DNA from: Neodiprion pinetum
Taxonomy: Eukaryota > Arthropoda > Insecta > Hymenoptera > Diprionidae
Direction: 5' to 3'
Length of the DNA stretch: 64,000 bases
Assembly (NCBI RefSeq): GCF_021155775.2
Contig: NC_060232.1
Location: forward strand, 24,993,922-25,057,921
A program made the position numbers and the translations under genes. The notes beneath the pieces were generated by a model, which was not told the origin of the DNA, did no database searches, and saw nothing but the letters and a program-made list of their open reading frames with translations. Numbering within the stretch: position 1 is the first letter of the stretch; each line of letters begins with the position of its first letter. Positions 23,535 through 37,000 of this stretch are shown here, piece by piece.

Positions 23535-23742
23535 TGTTTGAGAAAAAAAATTACGATTTTCCAGCGTGGCCTCACTTGAAAAGTTTGTCTGGGTCAAAAG
23601 AAAGATTCTGTCGAAAGGTGAGCGTTCTACGTTATGTGGAAGATCGCCCTCATCTTTTGACAGAATCTTTCTTTTATCCTAAACAAAATTTTTTAGGAGG
23701 TGCCAAATTGTGGAAAATCGCAAATTATTTTTTTCTCAAACA
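23535..23742. repeat. Long inverted repeat (hairpin), arms ~90 nt
   Basis: Arms 23535-23622 and 23649-23742 are imperfect reverse complements, with a 17-nt perfect core (aaaagaaagattctgtc), an exact 15-nt outer block (tgtttgag plus A run) and an exact 10-nt block (cgattttcca). The spacer is about 26 nt. It may be an old foldback MITE or a hairpin-RNA locus. A 73-codon frame that spans it (23534-23755) is probably incidental. Confidence 0.75.
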
Positions 23743-26580
23743 TCCTAGTTTATAAACACCCGAACAATTCGCTTCATCGGACGATGTGTCTGAACAATTA
23801 AGGTACAGCAACGTTTGTAACATATTTTTTCCTCCTACTGCAGGGGACGGCGGTTTTCGAAATCAATGAGAAATCCGCTAAATTATCGTTCCATTGTAAT
23901 CCGCATGGAAACAATACGCTACCTAGATATTATAATATACGTATGCGAGGGCCTGTAAAGTTGAAACGCTTCTTTAACCACGGTATGCATAAACGGACTT
24001 TCCTTTGCACGAGGTACACTGCGATGGATGAACAAATTCTTTTTCCGTGTACAAGCAACTCATGGTGCACAGCTTATACATGGTGTACCTGTAATACGAA
24101 ATAAACGTAAATTTAGTGTAAACAACAACCGGAAGAAGGGACTCGGAGGTGCTTCCGACTTAGCCTTGCACTTAGTGTTAGTCCTGATACAGTATATAGC
24201 TGCTGGTAACTCAACGAAGCATGAGATTGGGAAATGTGGCAATGCGAAAAACATGTATAACAAGGTAGAAGCTGCGGGCATGGTAACGGAAGATCCCTCA
24301 AGACGTGATTAACAGCTGGTTCGTGTATATGTTGTTTTGAGTACAGGCATCGTTCAACCATCATTGATTCATGGCATTGATTCGAATTTATTTTTCATCC
24401 CGGTAGAATCTGGTAAAAATGAAAGTCGATGAAACCTCTTGATCTGATCCTATGCTCTGGTTTATCGATTGTTCAAACAGCTTCTCACGACGCTGCGTTT
24501 CTAGGTCGATCCGTCAATTTACGCTTCGTTTTATCCTCGACAGTCCGTACCGATGGATGTAAAATTTTGATTTCTTCTGGAATAGCTGACCGATGAACTG
24601 CGTAGGATCGTCTAATAATTCCCGAGCAGTTTGCAGTTGGAAAAAAATTGTTGCGGCTCTCTGGCTTACGGCACATACATACGCTTACATGTTCACGTCT
24701 ACTTTGATCAAGCGTAAGAAGATTTATCAATCGGCTTGATTGCTTTCATGTACCGTAACAATTGCTGAGAGATCATTACTCTACCGGTAGAAATCCATGG
24801 GATGTTAAGACCGCGTACGTCTCGACGTCCTTCGAAGCAAAAAACCATCGGAGAGACTTTATCACGTACGTTGTACGCAGTCGTTTAACTTCAGTGACTC
24901 ACAATTTCCGAGTTAGATACTTGGGTACTGCGGTTGATAGCGAAAAAAGAGAAAAAGATAACCGAAAAGAAAAAACGTAAACTCGATTAATTCCGAACTC
25001 CCGTTTCCCACTAAAGTGCTTGAAGACGACACTCAAAGGTGCGGGAGCTCACTGGCACATTAAATTCCGTTAGTTTAACGCCGTTCCAAGACTCACGGAA
25101 GTATCCGTGGAGAAAAGTTCTACTTTCTTACGGTCTCGGTTAATAACAAGTATGCAGTTAGTTTTACTCGCGTTGTAAGCAGGTAGAAGCATCGATGGAT
25201 TCGTTGTAAACATTTGCATTCAAAATTGGCATCGGTTTTACGGGAGCTACAGCGGCTACTTCGATCCTCTATCTGTTATACCATATAATTCAAACAGTGT
25301 ACCGGAGTGAACCAATTTAGTTCAAACAAATGTTAAAATGGCATGCTGGCACTTATCGGCATGCGGTTCCGTATGCACGACCACCGTGAGAATAGAAGAA
25401 GGAAATACCGACGCCGGAATCACCTCGATTCGATACCCCAGCAGTCAATGAGTTACGAGGTGATCAGATTTCAACAAGACCTTTATACCTATAACTCTGA
25501 CACATCATGAATGTTACTGTATGCACAACGATGTCTTCGAAAGATCGTAAGTGACGTTGGAAATTTAATCTTTGACCAGTTACGTGTCGTCAGAAGCAAT
25601 CCAATGGTTACCAACATCTTCAGTATGATGACTACAACTTATTACACACGAGTTATAACGACTGTGTGAACATCGCGGTTCTCTCTCTTCGACAATAGCG
25701 CCAATCTGAAACGTTGTACGAAAACCGAAGAATTATGTGGAATACTCGACACACTTTCATATATTAACTCCAGTGGCCACTGCTCATTACATCGAGGTGA
25801 ACGTGATGTAATCCGCGTTTCCCTGCCTTTAAAAGTTCAATGAAATCCAGCGGCGATGATTCCATTTGGACAATGAATTATCCTTATCTGATTCAGCATG
25901 TCGTCACAAGGTTCGTTAATCGCATAGAACTTCCTTTGCTTCGAGGTAGTTATACTTTGATTTATATCTACTGAAAACGCAACCGGCAGACCGAGATCTA
26001 TAAGGTCTCCTTCTTCCTTTAATCGACAATCTATGATTTATCCAGATCCCAAGTTCCATACAACGCACTTCGGAATTAAACCTCGAAGCATCGAGATGAT
26101 TTCTCGACAATTTTCATCCACGGGATATGGAAAACAGTGGTCCTGCTGTTAACCGTCGGCGACCTCATAGTACGTACATCACTACAAGTAACCCAAATTG
26201 GTAGAAGAAAAAGAAAAATTGCGACAAGCACGTTGATAAATCCCCTGACGAATGGCGTAACACTTATGGCTTACCGATTTGAGCCTCGAAGATGCATAAA
26301 ATTGAGGCAGGTTGTCGACACAGTTCGTGGACCCAGTGCCCGATGGTGATGGGAATGCCGACACAGCGGAGGCGGAGGTGGTGGGAGATGTTGGCACAGA
26401 ACTCGGTCCGAAGCTCGGGCAACAGTTGGCGGAGGCAGGTGTTGGGCCTGAGTCCCGGTCTGTCGCTTTCTGCACCTGGATGTCGGTTGCCGAGGGTTCG
26501 TTGCCCGCCGATCGCGCTCCTCGCGACTCTTCAAGATTCGCGGACTGACGGACGAATGGACAAACGGTGTTACAGCTAAT
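23743..26580. other. Intergenic / upstream region of the forked-like gene
   Basis: No exon recognised. At 26.3-26.58 kb the DNA is GC-rich and open in four frames at once (78-97 codons), a composition effect; it may be promoter-proximal sequence of the next gene. Confidence 0.3.
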
Positions 26581-26639
26581 TAATCAGTGGCCCGTTCGAT
26601 GCCGGAAGCCGAACCGTTGAACAAATTGGAATCGTAGTT

Positions 26640-26873
26640 AACGTTAGACGTTGGGCCCGAAGGTGAAAAGCACCGACTGTGTGAACTGTTCTGTGTTGTG
26701 CGTTGCAGCGCTTACCGAGTCCAAGGGACTTTGTTTACTTACGGTTTAAGTCGTGCTGGAAAGTGTGCAACGGAAAAAAAAAGGAAGCAAGAGACCATTA
26801 CTGGTGACAACCGTTTCTCTCCTCGCGTGTGAAGAGCGTCGAGTTTACGCTGACAAAGGGACACCGGAGAAAG
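26640..26873 (+). other. Candidate 5' non-coding exon of the forked/espin-like gene
   Basis: The sequence ends in a good plus-strand donor (AAAG|GTATGA at 26873/26874) and is GC-richer than the intron that follows. Splicing to the acceptor at 31017 would give an untranslated leader for the gene below. The upstream limit is arbitrary; there is no transcript evidence. Confidence 0.3.
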
Positions 26874-29800
26874 GTATGAATTCCTTGTGCTTTTGATTCA
26901 GCGCTGTTTTTTCTCGCTTCCTGCAGGGACCGATTTTGCGACCATGATTAGACGGTACGTGCGTGCGCGTTTATAGCATGAAACTGCTATGTAAATACAG
27001 TAAGTCGTTGTATTTAGGGCACAGTTTGGCCGACTGAAGAGAACACGGATAACCGTAAGCCAGTCGTTAGATGAAAACGAATTTCGATCCGTGACTTGTG
27101 TCGGTTTGGACGAGGCCAGGTTTAATAAGTACTTAAAAAATCGACTCGTGATGCGGCTGCAGAGGCACGACGCGAAGATCGTTACCTTCTCCCGATGCAT
27201 CCTCCTCGCGTGAAAGTTGATTTTTAGTGTCAATCTCTTTGGGACAAGTATAAAGAAAAAGGAAGAGGTGAAAAAAGTCGTAAAATCGATTGACCGCAAT
27301 CGTGCGAGACTCGCAAGACTGACAAATGAAGAGGCGCGTGTAGTTTCGCGTGAATGTTGAGAATTTATTATTTTCCACATACGTATAATAGCTGTACGAA
27401 TGAGAAACTGTTTACGACAAGGAACGAAATGACGTTTCTTGTTTCTAATTTACAATTAACCGCAAGACTTGCGATTGATGCAGTAAAGTTTATTATCAAC
27501 CTTTTACTTTTACCTGCGTAGCTCCCTCCTCTATTCTCTTTCTCTCTCGTAGTTTCATTGTTTCCGGTTTCCGGTTTCCATCACTGTACCGACGCATATT
27601 CCGATACAAACCATCCGGTGACGTTGCTGCGGATTAATTGACCGGTGAAATTCGAAGCGAAAATCCCATCGATCGACGCTGTTCTGCACTTCAATTTCGA
27701 AAGCTTCGTATTAGTGCTTTCCTCTATTCCAATGCGTGTAGTGGTGTGTATTGTAGGTGCGACGCGGTTACGGGGTGTCCGGAAAGCGTGGCCATCGTGC
27801 TATTTAAAACTATAGCACAGTCAACGGTTATACCGTAATTTTCTAATATTGCAATTTTCCATACAGCCAACATGTTAGAGACTGGATGTATTGCATGATC
27901 GCATTAACTTACGTACGACGATAATATTCCGTGTTTCGCACAACAATGACCTATTTTCTGTTACGCTGCAGCAGTTCTCGTCATTTATCCTAATAAGTTA
28001 TACCAAAGCTTATTTCAGTTATGGTCTTCCGTTTGTGTCGAGCTAGCTGTGTTCACGTTCAGTGAGTAAAAAGTGGATGTAATTAAGAGCGTTGCAGACG
28101 CCAAGTTTCACCGACAGCTATATAAGCTCGCGTATCGTATGTGAGCGAATATTTTCAAATGCGGATTCAAGAACGCAGCATGGTTCTTAATGATTTGTCA
28201 ATTAATCGTACCAACGTGTAATACTAAAATTTGATTATATCGGAACTGGTGTTGCAATCTCGATAATATAATCGTGCAGTTGAGAAATATTGTGTATCGG
28301 CGAGTCGTTGGCACCGAATCTACTCCGCTTCCTAATTGCTTCCTTTGCCGCTATAGAAAGTTGAACCTCCATGGGATAGGAACTTAGAATGTAGAAGATA
28401 ATTGTTTAAATGCGGGAAAGCGTTTACTCTTTATTTTATTCAACGTCTTAATCGCCGCAGCGTCCGACGAGCGATCTAAGGTGCGTTTTGAAACTGTGTG
28501 TATGCGTGATTTTTATCTCGGTATCTAATAATCGAAGGTGAATCGGCGTAACAGTACGGGTCAAAAGTTAGGAAAACAGAAGTAACCCATTAAATAATCT
28601 CTTCTAATGTTATTTCCGCCAGTAATAATGAGCGCGAATGAACCAAAATCTCCACTCTGTAATTCAAATTAATACGAGAAAATTGTATCAACGCAAGCTA
28701 AGATATAAACAATTTGGAAAAAGGTTTTATAATTCAAACGTTCAATATCATCAAACTCTAGAGTTTTTCTAAACCGGTTTTAATGTTTCTGCGACTATTT
28801 TAATCGCTGACCAGATCTCTACAGATTTTTCAATAAACATTGAAGAAAACTTGCATCATAGTATAGTTATAACGCGCTTAACGTAATTGTTGACGAACAT
28901 CCGTTGAACTATATTTACACAAAACTGTTGTTACAGTTTTTTTCAGTCGATCTCTGGAAACTTTTACACATCGTGAGCGAAATAAACTCAAAAACATTGG
29001 AATTGGGTGAAAAACATCCGAGTTTACTGACTTGCAGCATCCGTAATTACAAAACCTTTTCTCAAATCCCAGAATTATCAGCTTGTGCTATTCGAATTTG
29101 CTCAGATCCAGTTTCGTAGCATAGTAGAGACTTCGTATAATTCGTGTTCGTTATCATTGGCACAAACGACATCGCTGGAGACGTCTTAAGAGATTTTTTC
29201 GCTTCTCCTATAACCTTTTATTAATCCTTAACACCTCGTAGAGTCTTTTTTACAGAATATCGCCGTAGGCTGCGCGATGAGATCTTTACAGAACAGAAAA
29301 TACAGTGTATAATATATCTTTACACATACGTCGAATGGTTCGATATTTTTTTAATTGCGAGCCTTTCAGCTACCGAACAGAATAAATTATCGCATTGATT
29401 TGGAACAATTTTACCCGAACCGAAACGCATCCTTGATTCGCTAATAGGTCACAGTTCATCCGCAAATCTGTGTTCTGAAATCGGATAGTAGAGCCGAAAT
29501 AATCTACGCGGCCGCATTTCGTACACCTGGATGTTTCTTCACACCTAGATGCGCGATCGTATACCTTGTACGTCGTATTACAACCGGTCAATTAATCCTA
29601 CTGCAGTTACAGAAAATCGATCATCCGCTGAATTACGCTCTTACAAACTTACAATTGTTATCAGCCGTTCACATCTGATCGTTGCCTACGCAAGTTCGAT
29701 GTAAATGTAGTGAGCCGAGGTTTATGACCGTGATTTACACACGCCTGTAAATTATACGGGTTATCCTCGTTACTTTGCAAGCATCGTCCGAAATTGCTCC

Positions 29801-31017
29801 GGTCTTATACACGAGCAGAGAAAGGTTCATTTGTTTATTCGCTTCGCGGCGGTGAATAAAATCCGACGAGTTATGTAAATGAGCAATGTTCACCGAGAAT
29901 GAGTATATAATGTATGATCTCTCTATTTAGCGTGTCTAAATGTATACGCGTGTATTAAGTAGAGCGCAAGAGACACAGGCGAACGAAGATTTAGACTGTT
30001 GGAGTTATTAGCGATTTTGCCGCCATTGTGAACGTACCTGTAGTTGTATCTCCCTCTCCCTCCCCCCCCCCCCCCCCTTCCCCCTTATCGTTCCACGTGC
30101 CTTGCTCTGCACAATTACTTTTTAGAATTGCATTTAGTTACAATAGTAGAACGTTGCGTCACTTTGTTCCTCGTTCCTTAATGTTACCACCCAGAGGAGA
30201 GCATCGTTCCTTTTCGTGGACGTAAATAAAAATAAAAAAAAAGTCTTTTTCAACTCTACTTTTGGAAAGTTTCAACACTACGAGCATATTATGCCACGCA
30301 AATGTTTTAGGCACGTAACATGCATGAATGGAGTATCGTTGTCGCAGAAATAGTTTTGCGAAAGTTTTTAATCCTTTGACGTTACAGGCGATTCTTAGCG
30401 GTCTGCCATCCCTGCAATATGGTGCGGCGATTAAAGTCGCAGTGCAGAGAAAATTTGAGAAAGTTGAGGGCGATGAAAACGCGCTGCGGTGATCGCCTAT
30501 CACGCCTACGCTCGCGATTTTATTGATAATTAGTAATTTATCGCTGTACAGATTTCCGTCCGATTGCACACGGCAAACGGACGCTGACGGAAGTCCGAAT
30601 CCGCACACGTCACGGATTGAAATAAACAAATAAAACAAGAATTAAACAACGGAACGAAACGGCTGATTGTGAATATAGATGTACGTGACTGGGCAGCGGT
30701 TTCAATGGGGTGTTTCAACATCGTGCAGTGATTTTTTTTTTTGTCTCTATTTCGCCATCGACGTTTTGTTGATCAGATGTCCCTGCAGCGAGTCGTCGAG
30801 CACCTGCATGGCTGTGTCAAATTTTAACAATTATCCCGAGGACAATGACAAACGACCCGCTTCTCAAACTTTATTCAACGTTGTTTATGCTTCGATTTTT
30901 CTCGTAACGCGAATAATAACGACGTTTCGCAATCTCGCGCAGACACGCTGCGATGACTCGAGGAACACGACGTGTTACGTGTTACGTGTGAAATTGTAAA
31001 TCGATTTTTTTCAACAG
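26874..31017 (+). other. Putative intron 1 of the forked/espin-like gene
   Basis: About 4.1 kb with no recognised exon. It holds a C-rich tract with 16 consecutive C (30062-30077) and a TATATAAG element at about 28120 that could mark an alternative promoter. Confidence 0.3.
30062..30077. repeat. Poly-C run (16 C)
   Basis: Sixteen consecutive C, flanked by further CCCT and CCCC groups, so the complementary strand is a strong G-quadruplex candidate. Confidence 0.9.
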
Positions 31018-31043
31018 GACATTAGTGACCAGCTATCGCTCTG

Positions 31044-31082
31044 ATGCTGGGACCAGGACAATGGCGCAGCATCAGCTTATAG
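31044..31082 (+). other. Overlapping upstream open frame in the forked-like leader
   Basis: An ATG 17 nt before the main start opens a 12-codon frame (MLGPGQWRSISL) ending at 31082, inside the main coding sequence in another frame. Its context (ctgATGc) is weaker than that of the main start, so leaky scanning would be needed. Confidence 0.5.
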
Positions 31083-34000
31083 GATCTGATTTTTCCGAAG
31101 ACCTGAGCGACGGGACGACCTGCAGCTGCGCAACAAGTTCCATTGACAAGGTATGAATTTAATTGTTTCAAGAAATAATTGCGGATTTGAATTCCCGTTG
31201 TATCGGTGTTTTTCTTTTTTTATCTATTTTTTTTTTTCTCACCGTTGAGCTTTCTTTTTCTTTAAACTGTGACATTCACTTCACTAGTCATAATTAGTTG
31301 GGTATTGCGTTACGTGTAAAGCATCGAGCTATTGTAACTCGACCAAGAGTAGTTTTCGAGCTCGGTTGTTCACTCCGTTAACATAGCCGACTAATTCCGA
31401 GGTAATAAAAACGAACACTGAGACGAACAAAAAAACGTTTCTCACGGTTTCGAATGAAAACTAGAATCACAGGTGACACTGGGCGATCGTCGTTAACCAT
31501 GCCCTTTTTTCTTCCTTGCTGTACGGGGCATATAAGTATATGTGTTTGAATATATAAACGTAATTATGCCTAACGCCTAATAAACATAATATACAAAATA
31601 AATGTATGCATTTTCGAGATTTAAATCACTTTTGTAGTTGACTACTCGTCGTGCTGATTGTGAGAGGTTATATTCTAAATTCACTTGCAGATTTGATGGT
31701 GTACTTTTATAACGAACAGAGTCGTGACAAGTCGTTCGAAATGATGTCCAAATCCATTTGAAATCGCGTAAACCATTTGTCTAATATCATCTGGAGTCAC
31801 TGTGTAATGCCAAATTGCTATAATGTATACTTCTATGCTCGAACTTTCAAAAAAAAATTTTCAAAAATGTTGTTTCGAACGCGCGATTAATGTTGACCAA
31901 AAATTGACAGTCCGAGAATTTCAATCGACAGAGTTTAATTATTATAATGAATTCAAGAAGAATATTGTACGATTTATTAAATACTGAACTGGTTATCGAA
32001 TTAGAAAATCTCGTAGGCAAATAAATGAAAATAGATTTTTGATAAAATGTGATTTTTAGCAAATAATGAAAATAAACCCCGAGTCGTGATGAAAAACATC
32101 ATAAGATGCAGTTTGACATTTTAGACGCTGTATTGGAAGAATTTCAACTTTCCAAAGTTGTTAGCAAGTGGAATTCGTCGGTTAGAATTCAACATCGTCT
32201 GCATATTTTTTTTCACCTTGTTTCATTCACGCAAAACTATACGAATTTGTTACCGCATCTTCGAAACCGTTTCTTAATTATGTTTCCGTTTCGACACTTT
32301 TTCACCTAATTAGCCAACACGTTTGATGAATTCCTAACGAAACTTTCTCGAATTCATGAAATCTTTGAAATATTTCAAAGGGCGGCGTGATCACCATCTT
32401 CTCACGTTCTCATCAACATCGTCAAATATTGCCAGATATATCTGTCTTACCGATAACCAATCTACCGTACCAAATGACATCCGCATTGAGTTAACGAATC
32501 GTGTTTTTGTTCTTTTGTTTTTGGAAATTCCAGTGTTCTCTACGCGGATGCGAAATGTTCCAAGAGCCGTTTTACCTTCATCCGCCAAGCGCTAGACCGC
32601 GGGATGGCATCTACATAAATCCAATGACCGCGTTCATAGCGGACGCACCGCCAAAACCGAAGGACACCGAGTCCTTTTACCTTCACAGTCCGAACGACCT
32701 GGTCTACACGCGAATAACGCCTCTATTCGGCGACTCCGGGACTCGGGAGGGCGTCGAGAGGAAAGATGAGACGTTAACAGGTAAGTGGCACGTCCCAGAT
32801 ATTCCGAGTGTCGGTACCTGCTCCGCCCAAGGTGACCTCGATCCGGCACAACGGCCCTCTCGATGCCCACATTTTCTCCTAGATTATTGCAGATGAGCCT
32901 CGGGGATGTTGGATGTGTCGAGCGGCGTTCACGACGGTCGATTAAATCGGCGAACACGCAATCGTCGGACCAGCTTTGACTAACACGACGCGACGTTTCA
33001 CGCGCTTGTGCTAAATCAGATTGAACTGACTTAGTAGGGGAATAGTGGAATTACATACGAACGTTGTGTAATAGGCCATGTAATAATGGTTCATCGATGT
33101 CGTAGCCGTGGAGGATCCTATTTTTAAACCTGGTTGATCTTCTACACGTGTCTGTAACGCAGGACGAATTCGTGCATGATGCGAGAGACATTTGGCCGCT
33201 CGTTCGAGCCGATCGGATCAAGTTTCGAATGCTTGTTTAGCTGCGAAAGTGTACATAGACCGTTGTCGAGTGCCTTGAAGTTGCAGTCGATTTACTATAT
33301 TTAATCCGTCAAAACGTCTATTTGTCGCGGTACGGGAAAAAGTCAATCTTAAAGTTTGAAAGCGCGTTATATGAGAAAGATTTACTCTTCGTCATTCGTT
33401 CTTTCGTCTTTTATTGTAGTGAATTGGTACCTCGACGGAAAATACAATGATTTCTATATTCACCAGAAAATCATTCCTCAGATGGATGACCGGCCTGTTA
33501 AATAAATAGATTCAGTAAAAACCTTCGGGAGACATGAAATGGGTGGAAAATGTACGAGATTGGCAGTTCGTGAAGAAATTGGCGATATCAAATCTATCGC
33601 AATAAACATTTCCTTGCCTCGAACGAGCACGTGGCGATTTTTCTGAAACTATCATTTACGTATCAATCAATTCGCGTACTATTATTTACGATATTAAACC
33701 GTCACCCGTACAAGCTATCAATAAACTTTGAGTTTCTCGAAGTGAGATCAGTTTGAACATGCACTGACCAACTTCCGACAGCCGTCGACAGGAGTGACAG
33801 ATTCGTACTTTTCTCTCATATCCTGCATCCACGAGATCGCAGACCGGACGTAGATACAGATCATATGAATTTAAATCACCGGTTATAACATCCGGAAAAA
33901 TTGAATAAAAAAAAAAAAAATAAATAAATAATCACATTGGTGAAAGTGTGCGCATACGAGAGACGCAGGTTGCATGATGAGGTACTTATCGGGTCTATGA

Positions 34001-37000
34001 AGCGGTTGTACCTGCACTGTACACTAGTGTGTATATAATAACTAATTCGTTTTGTAATTCGTGTTTGCTTTCTTCAACAGTAAAGGTGGACATCCACGCG
34101 AACAACGTTATCAACAACAATATCATCAACAACAACAATAATGTTCACAACAATAACTACAAACCGATCACTAATGGCGTACCGATAAGGTCGAACGTGA
34201 TCAAGGACACCGAACACGCTTATGAACAAATTTGTTTGCGCCAGGCAGAAACAGATAGCGTCACGTCGTCCCACAAAAAAATTTCCGATAACGTTTCTGA
34301 CAGCAGGTGGGTAATCAGTGTGTACCCCCTTCCTACATGAGAGGTTATAAAACTCCGTTGTCTATCCTGAGATCAGTCGACTTTTAGATAACGTTCGATT
34401 TGCTCGATCGTTTTCGCTTTCAGTTCTGTCTTTCATCGCGCATCGCTTCGTAGAGTTTAATTAAGGGCAATTTCAAATCGAACACCGGCTGAAACGCGGC
34501 TATGCCGACGTCAATGCCGCTGTCGTGTGTCCGAGGATGTTGACGATGGACCACGCATCCTAACGCAAGTCCGTGGCAAAGTTTCGCTGCTTGGATTAGC
34601 AGGCTGTTTTAGTGCGCGATGATAATAATACCGAACTTAAGATGCGCCCTTGTACATCCGGTTGGAATTTAAAACGGTGTAGCAAACTTTTCTGGTAATA
34701 TTCCTTTCACAATGATCCACACGCATCGAAATATGAAATGAAACGAAAGATAGTGTAACGTAGAGTTCGTTTATCCGGCATCGTTAATGTAGGATTAAGT
34801 TCGCGCAAGTGATAATAATATAATATAACTAATGCTTTTTTCTTTAAATTCTCTTTAACGTTCTCTTTAAATTTTTGTCTACGTTGTGCTTCAGTAATTC
34901 TCGTAAGACAGACAGGCGCTACAGCAGGTCCAGCAGCGTCAGCGAGTCCTCGAACATGAGCAGCGAGCTCCAGGGATTTTCCTCACCGATCTCGACGCCT
35001 TCCTTATCGAGGAACAGCAGTAGTGAGAGAATCGACAAGCCGAAGCTATCCGAAAATGGTTTAGGTACTTTACGTATATTCGTGAATTGAATAACATTTT
35101 TTGAGGAAGTTTAAAAATTTTTTTAAAAGATTTTAACTCAAAGTTATAACAACGTACGTCTCAAATGCACAGATATGCCAAAACTGTGGAATAAAGTGTG
35201 TTTACCTGTGGATTTTCAGAGAGAAAAACTTCGGTACAGAGCACGATAAGCGAAACTGAGAAGGAACCAAAAATCGTCACGAATGGATCCAGGTAATAAA
35301 GCGTCTATTGGTATTTGCTGCAATAATTGTCTAGTACTGAGTCTCTAAAATCAAATGAACTAGCAGGTTGGACGACTCTATGAATAGCCGTGATCAATTG
35401 TTTATCGGACTCGATGACCAGTCATTACGCAACTTAAAACCCACTCAAACGATTCTTCTGTAACTAATGACGCAAAGGTACAAATTTCAAACGTCAACGT
35501 ATACACTGAATAGAGTGTGACAACCTACTGACGATCGGTCGAAGAATCAGAAGACTGGATAATATAGCCTCCTTCAGTGTCACGGTATAGAAGCATTGTA
35601 AATTAGCGACAGTATTGTAGTTTGACGACAGCTCGGAAATGCGTGCGATTTTGATCTGGACAATGATTATAGGTGAATAAGCTTTGGGGAGCTTGCTATC
35701 GCGGATGAATCATAATGGCAATTGACCGCGTCGATAACCGTTGCTTGAATCGGAGACTGCGTAAAGTCGTAAGGGTATTTTATTGACTGGCAGGAAAATA
35801 CTACGAGATCAAAAATTCGAACGTGTAAATGTCGAGTAAGCGTAATCTTCCGTCCTTTTGATCAATGCTACTAATTGCTCATACATTGGGTAATTTGACC
35901 AGATTTGATAATATTTTTTGTTCCATGATAAAAAACGTAGTGTACGATAGAATCTGAAGATCTATTACTGCGTAAAGAAAACACATTGTCTTACGAAGTC
36001 AACGAATTGGGTTGCATGACGCATCAATAAATGTGATCACACAGGAATGATGGATCATGGCTGTGTGTGCCGACTAATCGGTGACTTATCGTTTATCGTT
36101 TGCTCAAAGCGCATATACGTTTCTGCACACTAAATTTACGAGCAGAAACCAACTGCAGGGAATCTCTAACGCAGATATTTGCTCCGTTTCAGTTTTGTCA
36201 AACCACCTCCTCCACCTCCGCCGCCTCCGCTTGATCCGGAAGAAATAATCATCGTTAATTCGAAGGTCCTTGAAGTGGTAGACAAGGAAGACAGGCCTGA
36301 AGAAACGGAAACCGGGCAGGAGAGCAAAAATGATTCCGGAACTACCTCAAGTGAGTATTCAGTCGAATCCCAGCCGTGTACTACATGTCCGTGTGGTAGT
36401 TACCATTGATATTGCAACGCGTGCTTACGCATGGTCGGAGATGATCGTCACACTGATTTACCACGAGGTCGTGTTTTTATCAGTAATATTACTCATTCGG
36501 GTTTGGTTAACCGCGAGAATGTATGCGTGTAATCGAAAAACGTTCATGCATAGAGGTGTAATCAATGCGTAGGTACCGTACGGGGTTCACAGGCCTTTGG
36601 TTTGACTTGACATCGATTAGATAACCGGAGAGTCCCTACATTATAATCGTTAAGCTTCAATAACGGTGTAAATATTTATCGGGAAATTAATCCCCCCTTG
36701 CGTTAGTCCAATATTGTTTTGTGTCAATGGCTAGTATCTTTACGTGTCCGTTGTTGGGTGCTTTACGGCGACAAAAGATGTCGTTTTCAAGTCAAGTTCT
36801 CAGTTGGTTGAGGCACAGAGTTGTGAAAGTAACCAGCAGTGAGTTGATTACTGTGCACGGATTTTTTTCCTCTACGGCAGATATGAATATTCAAGCTCAC
36901 AAGATCACATCCGTTATCGGAGCTTTCGCGAGAGGCTTAAAAATTTATTCGAAAGTAGACGAATAATTTTTACCCCGGTGACGTTATGACCGCCTAAAAA

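Noticed and set aside
26182..26579. Four overlapping open frames of 78-97 codons
   Set aside because: Simultaneous openness on both strands is a composition effect; no motif or splice context supports one of them.
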